Shown here in pieces: positions 7,216-11,619 of a stretch of DNA of 11,619 bases. The translations under genes and the position numbers were made by a program. How positions within the stretch are numbered: the first letter of the stretch is position 1; each line of letters opens with the position of its first letter. The notes beneath the pieces were generated by a model that made no database searches, was not told where the DNA came from, and was given only the letters and a program-made list of their open reading frames with translations. The stretch lies in assembly GCA_005889025.1 (NCBI GenBank), contig VBCZ01000161.1, positions 1-11,619 on the forward strand. Reading direction: 5' to 3'. Source of the stretch: Betaproteobacteria bacterium (lineage in GTDB: Bacteria; Pseudomonadota; Gammaproteobacteria; Burkholderiales; Casimicrobiaceae).

Positions 7216-7974
7216 CTACGCGGGACATGCGCCGGCGTTGAGGTAGAGCCACTGCTGCGGCTTGCCGCCGCGCGTGCCCGATACCCACACCGGCTGACTT
7301 CGGGTGAGCGGCTGCAGCACCGTCGATGCGATGTCGTCGGGAATCGCCAGAGCGATTCCGTTGGCGGTTTCGACGCGATCGCCGTTCCTGAGTCCGAGCA
7401 TGCCCGCAAATCCGCCTTGATCTCGAACCACCAGCCCGCCTGCGCCGGGCTCGAGAAGCGCCTTCCAACCATCCGGTGCGGCGGTCATCCCGCCGAGAAG
7501 CTCGGCGGGAAGGCGTTTTTCCGGCGCCGAGGCCGCGCGCAACAACATCGAGCGACGTTGGCCGTTGTCGACCAGCGTCACGCCGTCGGGACGCACCGAT
7601 TCGAGCTGGACGCCGCTCGCGATGTCCTGGCCCGCCGCGATCAGCAACGGGCCGCGCGCGCCGGCGCGGAAGAGCGCGTAGCCTTGGCCATCGCGCTGCG
7701 CGAAAACGCCGAGCAGCTTGAGATCCCCCGTGAAGGATTGCACCGCATTCGCGGGTCCCGCCGCTGCAACGCCAAACAGGCCGGCTTCGGCGATACGCCG
7801 GGGGAGATCGCCCGAAGGCGCGACAATCGGCATTGCGACCGGCGCCGGCCCGAACCATCGCCAGATCCAATGCGCAAGCACAAGCGCGAGCACCGCGATC
7901 GCAACCACCCAGGCAAGCCTCGCAATCAGTTTCCATCGCCATGGAAGCGACCCTTGGGACGCTGTTTGCGTCAC
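7216..7974 (-). CDS. gspC: GspC-like type II secretion system inner-membrane protein
   Basis: GspC links the inner-membrane platform of the type II secretion system to the outer-membrane secretin GspD. The 252 residues show a short cytoplasmic N-terminus, one transmembrane helix at about 16-38 (LIARLAWVVAIAVLALVLAH), a spacer, and an HR-type domain at about 67-145 (LFGV, LKLLGVFAQ, AGQDIASGVQLESV). The C-terminal PDZ-like domain, about 180-245, contains GMLGLRNGDRVETANG. I chose the GTG at 7974 because GGGAG lies 10 bases upstream; a GTG at 7995 would add seven residues. Unusually, no gspD or other secretion gene is adjacent: the gene stands alone between the phosphatase and dapC. It diverges from dapC with 47 bases between starts. 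Some GspC-like PDZ proteins may work outside type II secretion, so the role is probable rather than certain. Confidence 0.8.
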   Translation of the reverse strand: MTQTASQGSLPWRWKLIARLAWVVAIAVLALVLAHWIWRWFGPAPVAMPIVAPSGDLPRRIAEAGLFGVAAAGPANAVQSFTGDLKLLGVFAQRDGQGYALFRAGARGPLLIAAGQDIASGVQLESVRPDGVTLVDNGQRRSMLLRAASAPEKRLPAELLGGMTAAPDGWKALLEPGAGGLVVRDQGGFAGMLGLRNGDRVETANGIALAIPDDIASTVLQPLTRSQPVWVSGTRGGKPQQWLYLNAGACPA

Positions 7975-8021
7975 GTATACTTCACTCCCGGCCACCGCTA
8001 TCCCGTATTCGAGTCTTCCGT

Positions 8022-9150
8022 TTGAATCCGCAGCTGGCGCTGTTGCAACCTTATCCGTTCGAACGTTTGCGCGCTCTGTTCTCGAGCGTCGCGCCGAATC
8101 CGCAACTCGCGCCGATCAGCCTATCCATCGGCGAGCCCAAGCACGCCACGCCCGCGCTTGTGCTGGACGCGCTGGCGGCAGGAGCAAAAGGGCTCGCAAA
8201 TTATCCCACAACGGCTGGTGTGCCCGCGCTGCGCGAGGCAATCGCGGCGTGGCTCGTCAGACGACACGCTCTTTCCGCGCTCGACGCCTCCACGCAGGTC
8301 CTGCCCGTGCTCGGCAGCCGCGAGGCCTTGTTCTCGTTCGCGCAAACCATCATCGACGCGAGCCGCGTGGGCGCTACCGTCGTCGTGCCGAACCCGTTCT
8401 ATCAGATCTATGAAGGCGCGGCGCTGCTGGCGGGAGCGACGCCTTACTACGTCAACAGAGATGCCGAAAATCGCTACGCACCGCAGTGGGAAAGCGTGCC
8501 GGACGAAGTGTGGGCGCGCACGCAGCTTCTCTATGTATGCTCGCCCGACAATCCTACGGGTCGCGTCATGCCGCAGGAGGAATGGCGAGCTTTGTTCGCA
8601 CTCTCCGACCGCCACGGATTCGTGATTGCCTCCGACGAATGCTATTCGGAAATCTTTTTCGACGAGGCCAATCCGCCGATCGGCGCGCTGGGCGCAGCTC
8701 AGGCGCTTGGCCGGCACGGCTATCCCAGGCTGCTTTGCTTCGGCAGCCTGTCCAAGCGCTCGCACTTACCACGGATCGGCGATGTCGCCGGCGGTCGCAG
8801 CCGCCAGCATCGCGGCCTGGAAGGACGAGGATCACGCGCGGGCCAATCGGTTGCTCTACGCACGGAAGTTCTCCGTGCTCGCGCCTCGGATGAATGCCGT
8901 CCTCGCCGCGCAACAACCCGACGCGGCGTTTTATCTGTGGGCGAAGGTACCGGGCGACGACGCCGGGTTCGCGCAGCGGCTCTACGCGCAGGAAGCGGTC
9001 AGCGTTCTCCCGGGGAGCTATATCAGCCGCGAGGCGCAAGGACTCAACCCGGGACGCGGGTACATCCGCATAGCCTTGGTGGCCGATTTCGCGGAATGCG
9101 CAGAGGCCATCGACAGGCTTATCCGGTTCGCCGGGGCGGAGGGAAGCTAG
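8022..9150 (+). pseudogene. dapC: Succinyldiaminopimelate aminotransferase DapC, disrupted by internal deletion and frameshift
   Basis: An intact DapC uses PLP and glutamate to make N-succinyl-LL-diaminopimelate, a step to lysine and peptidoglycan DAP. The first part (8022-8762, 247 codons) starts at TTG as (M)NPQLALLQPYPF, the usual N-terminus, and contains SPDNPTG (N177), SDECYSE (D205, Y208) and the PLP lysine K245 in GSLSKRS. After 8762 the frame continues as nonsense (HLPRIGDVAGG...). The homologous sequence resumes in the next frame at 8764 with TYHGSAMSP and runs to the TAG at 9148-9150, including NPGRGYIRIALV. About 24 residues normally found between these parts (the PG.RSGFVAGD...LLYR stretch) are absent, implying loss of about 71 bp. 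Each half is otherwise well conserved, so the lesion is recent, or an assembly error. Left unrepaired, the read-through would end at 9380 and be inactive. Confidence 0.88.
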
Positions 9151-9216
9151 CAAGCGCACCGTCCACCCCCGCCCGCAGCGCTCTGTCGGCACGCACGCCG
9201 TCCCGTCGCGCAATCG

Positions 9217-9232
9217 GCCGGGCGCACCCGGC
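9217..9232 (+). other. Perfect hairpin between dapC and the kinase gene
   Basis: GCCGGG (9217-9222) and CCCGGC (9227-9232) form a 6-bp stem with loop CGCA, 5 bases before the candidate -10 of the kinase gene. No T run follows, so it is not a standard terminator. It could be a weak terminator for dapC, an operator, or a chance GC-rich palindrome. Confidence 0.35.
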
Positions 9233-9237
9233 GTGGT

Positions 9238-9243
9238 TACAAT
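9238..9243 (+). promoter_or_regulatory. Candidate -10 element giving a leaderless kinase mRNA
   Basis: TACAAT is a 5/6 match to TATAAT and ends 6 bases before the kinase ATG at 9250, so transcription would start at or very near the A of the start codon. No Shine-Dalgarno is visible. No good -35 lies 17 bases upstream, so the call is tentative. Confidence 0.4.
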
Positions 9244-9249
9244 TCAGCC

Positions 9250-10314
9250 ATGTCGACAACCGCGCACGGCACGCATTGGTGGAATCCGCTCGCCGCCGGG
9301 TGCCGCGGTGTTTCGTGGCAAACCCTGGCGCTGATCCTTGCGATCAACACCGGGTTCGCGGCGCTCTTGTTCATCGATGATCACCGCCCCTTTTGGCACC
9401 CGCTGATCACCGCCCAGTGCTTCGGCCTGTCGATCGCCTACGCGGTCAACGTCGCCTCGCCCTGGGAAAAAACCCATCCCGTGTGGCGGCTGGTATGGGC
9501 CGTGGCGATAGGCGCCGTGGCGGGCTGCGCGCTGATGATCCTGATCAAGGGCTACACTCTCGCCGACATGCGTGCGGAGCCCCAGCGGTTCTGGATGACG
9601 TTGCTGGGCGGCTTCACCACCGGACTGTTTGTCAGCCTTTTCTTCCTGTTGAAGTTCCGAGAGGCTCGGACGCGAACCGAGATCATCCGTTCTGAAGCCG
9701 ACCGCAATCTCCTGTCGAAACAGGCGATCGAAGCGGAGCTCAAGCTCATGCAGGCTCAGGTCGAGCCGCATTTCCTGTTCAATACGCTCGCCTCGGTTCA
9801 GTTTCTAACCGAGACTGATCCGCCCAAGGCCGGCCAACTGCTAGGGCATCTTCTTGCGTATCTTCGGGCGGCGCTGCCTCAGCTCCGCTCGGGCAGCTCG
9901 ACGCTGGGACAGGAAGTCGATCTCGCTTCGGCGTATCTGTCGATCATGCAGATGCGCATGGGTCCGCGGCTCACATTTGCGGTCGATGTACCGGCCGCGC
10001 TGCGCGCACATCCCTTCCCACCGATGCTTTTGATGTCCGTGGTCGAGAACGCGATCAAGCACGGGATCGAGCCGCAGGCCGCAGGCGGCGAGGTCCGGCT
10101 CGAGGCGCGCCGCGCCGACGATGCCTTGTGCGTCGCGGTCACGGACACCGGGCGCGGCCTCGCCGGCAACGCAGGAAAGGGCATCGGGCTCAGCAATCTG
10201 CGTGAGCGCCTGAAGGCAGTATACGGTCAGCGCTCGAAATTCACGCTGGAAGGGGTCGCTCCAGGCGGGGCACGCGCAAGCATCGAGATTCCGTATGCAG
10301 CAGCCTCCGGCTAG
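9250..10314 (+). CDS. LytS/AlgZ-type sensor histidine kinase
   Basis: This 354-residue inner-membrane sensor kinase is the likely partner of the next gene. The N-terminal half has about four hydrophobic segments (near 24-42, 52-70, 80-100 and 115-135) and no large periplasmic sensor domain, so any signal is probably sensed within or near the membrane. A short coiled-coil-like stretch (about 140-168) leads to the His_kinase domain of the LytS/YehU class: VEPHFLFNTLASVQFL with phospho-acceptor H174. The ATPase domain has the N box VENAIKHG (N267), the G1 box DTGRGL (299-304) and GIGLSNLRERL. The stimulus is unknown. The ATG at 9250 is the first in-frame ATG and has no Shine-Dalgarno. Its end overlaps the response regulator by 20 bases, a sign of coupled translation. 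Confidence 0.93.
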   Translation: MSTTAHGTHWWNPLAAGCRGVSWQTLALILAINTGFAALLFIDDHRPFWHPLITAQCFGLSIAYAVNVASPWEKTHPVWRLVWAVAIGAVAGCALMILIKGYTLADMRAEPQRFWMTLLGGFTTGLFVSLFFLLKFREARTRTEIIRSEADRNLLSKQAIEAELKLMQAQVEPHFLFNTLASVQFLTETDPPKAGQLLGHLLAYLRAALPQLRSGSSTLGQEVDLASAYLSIMQMRMGPRLTFAVDVPAALRAHPFPPMLLMSVVENAIKHGIEPQAAGGEVRLEARRADDALCVAVTDTGRGLAGNAGKGIGLSNLRERLKAVYGQRSKFTLEGVAPGGARASIEIPYAAASG

Positions 10315-11056
10315 GCGCTTCACCGCGCTTATCGCCGAGGACGAACCCATGCTGCGCGCGCAGCTTAGAGCGCGGCTGGTGCAGGCATGGCCCGAGCTGG
10401 CGGTGACCGGCGAAGCTGAGAACGGCGAACAGGCGATCGCCCTTGCCGCGGAGCTCAAGCCGGACGTGGCGTTTCTGGACATCCGCATGCCGGTCAAGGA
10501 CGGCCTCGAGGTGGCCGCAGCGATCGGCAACGCCTGCCACATCGTTTTTGTCACCGCATACGACGAGTACGCCGTGACGGCGTTCGAGCAAGGCGCCGTC
10601 GACTATCTGCTCAAGCCTGTCACCGTGGACCGGATGGCGAAGGTCGTCGAGCGCCTGCAGCAGCGGCTTGCTTCCCCGCCACTCGATCTCGCCAGCGTGC
10701 TCATGCGTCTTGCGGCGCGCGACGGCAGCGGCCCGCTGCGATGGATCAGGGCCTCGTTGGGCGCGTCGATGCGCCTGATACCGGTCGACGAGATCTGTTA
10801 TTTCCACGCCGAAGACAAATACACCAAGGTGGTGACGGCGGCGGGCGAGGCGCTGATCCGCAAGACCATCAAGGAATTGTTCGAGGAGCTCGACCCGGAG
10901 GTGTTCTGGCAGGTTCATCGCGGGACCATCGTCAATCTTCGGGCAATCGCCCGCGTCGATCGCGACTATCGCGACCAGCCGCTCATCGTTCTCAAGGAAC
11001 GTCCTGAACCCCTGACGGTGAGCCGCACGTTCGCGCACCTTTTCAAGGCAATGTAA
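10295..11056 (+). CDS. LytTR-family response regulator (AlgR/LytR type)
   Basis: This 253-residue cytoplasmic DNA-binding regulator is presumably phosphorylated by the upstream kinase. The receiver domain (about 10-125) has the acidic pocket E15/D16, phospho-acceptor D62 in FLDIRMP, T87 in FVTAYDEYAV and K107 in LLKPV. After a linker (about 126-147), a LytTR DNA-binding domain spans about 148-253, with IPVDEICYFHAEDKYTKV, FWQVHRGTIVN and the C-terminal LTVSRTFAHLF. LytTR proteins bind paired direct repeats; I could not identify such sites in this window. The ATG at 10295 gives a complete receiver and lies inside the end of the kinase gene. Targets are unknown. Family members control alginate, natural transformation, toxins or autolysis in various bacteria, so no process is assigned. 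Confidence 0.94.
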   Translation: MQQPPARRFTALIAEDEPMLRAQLRARLVQAWPELAVTGEAENGEQAIALAAELKPDVAFLDIRMPVKDGLEVAAAIGNACHIVFVTAYDEYAVTAFEQGAVDYLLKPVTVDRMAKVVERLQQRLASPPLDLASVLMRLAARDGSGPLRWIRASLGASMRLIPVDEICYFHAEDKYTKVVTAAGEALIRKTIKELFEELDPEVFWQVHRGTIVNLRAIARVDRDYRDQPLIVLKERPEPLTVSRTFAHLFKAM

Positions 11057-11082
11057 CTTCGGTCGGGCGGAGCTTGGCAGGG

Positions 11083-11088
11083 TAAAAT
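11083..11088 (+). promoter_or_regulatory. Weak candidate -10 element for dapD
   Basis: TAAAAT (5/6 match to TATAAT) lies in the 68-base gap between the response regulator and dapD, 36 bases before the dapD ATG. No convincing -35 hexamer sits at 16-18 bases, so dapD may instead be read from upstream, since no terminator is visible after the regulator. Confidence 0.3.
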
Positions 11089-11095
11089 CGTAGTT

Positions 11096-11114
11096 TTGCC
11101 CGCAATCGCGGCAA
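11096..11114 (+). other. Hairpin in the dapD leader
   Basis: TTGCCCGC (11096-11103) pairs with GCGGCAA (11108-11114) around AATC: seven base pairs with one bulged C. It ends 10 bases before the dapD ATG and so would cover the usual ribosome binding position, where no strong Shine-Dalgarno is seen. A regulatory role is speculative. Confidence 0.3.
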
Positions 11115-11124
11115 GCCTGCATCG

Positions 11125-11619
11125 ATGGACGCCCTGCAGCAGACGATTGAATCCGCATGGGAACAAAAACACGGGCTCGGGCCCACGAACGCGCCTGCCG
11201 CGCTTAGGGATGCGGTCGCGTCTGCGCTGGACGAGCTCGATGCGGGACGGCTGCGCGTGGCCGAGAAGCGAGGTGGGGAGTGGGTGACTCACCAGTGGCT
11301 GAAGAAAGCCGTGCTCCTGTCGTTCCGGCTGTCGAATAACGTTCTTCTGGGCGCGTCGTCCCCGAGCGACCCGTTTCGTTTCTACGACAAGGTTCGCAGC
11401 AAGTTCGCGCAGTTCGACGAGGCCGCATTCGTGCGATCGGGCGTGCGCGTCGTACCGCCAGCCGTTGCGCGCCGCGGCGCGTACGTCGCTCCCAACGTCG
11501 TGCTCATGACGAGCTTTATCAACATTGGCGCCTACGTCGACGAGGGGACGATGGTCGATACGTGGGCGACCGTCGGATCGTGCGCGCAAATAGGGAAGAA
11601 CGTCCATCTCTCGGGCGGT
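11125..11619 (+). CDS. dapD: Tetrahydrodipicolinate N-succinyltransferase, 3' end cut by window edge
   Basis: DapD transfers succinyl from succinyl-CoA to tetrahydrodipicolinate in the cytoplasm, the step just before DapC in the succinylase route to DAP and lysine. The 165 codons present (of about 273 usual) start MDALQQTIESAWEQ and follow the E. coli protein closely: LRVAEKRGGEWVTHQWLKKA, VLLSFRLSNN, FDEAAFVRSGVRVVPP, and the beginning of the left-handed beta-helix with NIGAYVDEGTMVDTWATVGS and CAQIGKNVHLSGG, the family signature. The frame is open to the last base of the window. The ATG at 11125 matches the family start. It lies 68 bases after the response regulator; the broken dapC is upstream on the same strand, separated by the two-component pair. 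Confidence 0.97.
   Translation, partial: MDALQQTIESAWEQKHGLGPTNAPAALRDAVASALDELDAGRLRVAEKRGGEWVTHQWLKKAVLLSFRLSNNVLLGASSPSDPFRFYDKVRSKFAQFDEAAFVRSGVRVVPPAVARRGAYVAPNVVLMTSFINIGAYVDEGTMVDTWATVGSCAQIGKNVHLSGG

Noticed and set aside
8763..9380. Continuation of the dapC frame past the lesion as a possible fusion to the kinase region
   Set aside because: The sequence after 8762 is low-complexity Arg-rich nonsense, while the homologous DapC protein is in the neighbouring frame.
10241..11158. Minus-strand frame of 305 codons opposite the response regulator and the dapD start
   Set aside because: Antisense to an intact LytTR regulator; no recognisable motif.

Overview
The window is a GC-rich stretch of bacterial chromosome with dense genes and mostly G or C at third codon positions. 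It looks betaproteobacterial. The OmpA-like protein has the short CWRTGYWTPA-type N-terminus I associate with that class. The neighbourhood pheA-gyrA / mtaD-ubiG-HAD phosphatase resembles one I recall from Pseudomonas (gyrA-serC-pheA on one strand, mtaD-ubiG-mupP on the other). The species cannot be told from the sequence. It reads as core housekeeping chromosome: I see no insertion sequence, phage gene, tRNA, rRNA or CRISPR array.

Layout. Positions 1-3272 (minus strand) hold the start of pheA (bifunctional chorismate mutase/prephenate dehydratase, cut by the window edge), placed directly behind gyrA. A 332-base divergent region (3273-3604) holds a plausible gyrA promoter and a good sigma70 promoter for ompA. 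The ompA gene (3605-4327, plus) ends in a strong intrinsic terminator. It is followed by mtaD (MTA/SAH deaminase family), ubiG (ubiquinone O-methyltransferase) and a HAD phosphatase that resembles MupP more than a generic Gph; ubiG and the phosphatase overlap by 8 bases. A lone GspC-like type II secretion gene (minus, ends 7216) converges on the phosphatase and diverges from dapC.

The dapC gene (8022-9150) is broken. The reading frame shifts right after the PLP-lysine motif, and about 24 conserved residues are missing, which implies a deletion of roughly 71 bp. Next come a LytS-type histidine kinase and a LytTR response regulator (overlapping by 20 bases), then the first 165 codons of dapD, cut by the window edge. 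The two-component pair therefore sits between two lysine/diaminopimelate biosynthesis genes that are often neighbours.

Theme. Several products touch the cell envelope: OmpA binds peptidoglycan through diaminopimelate, the probable MupP recycles MurNAc, and DapC and DapD make diaminopimelate. This may be chance; I do not claim a new system. The strongest unexpected observations are the dapC lesion, the two-component pair inside the dap locus, a candidate leaderless start for the kinase, and an 18-codon upstream ORF ending on the ubiG start codon.
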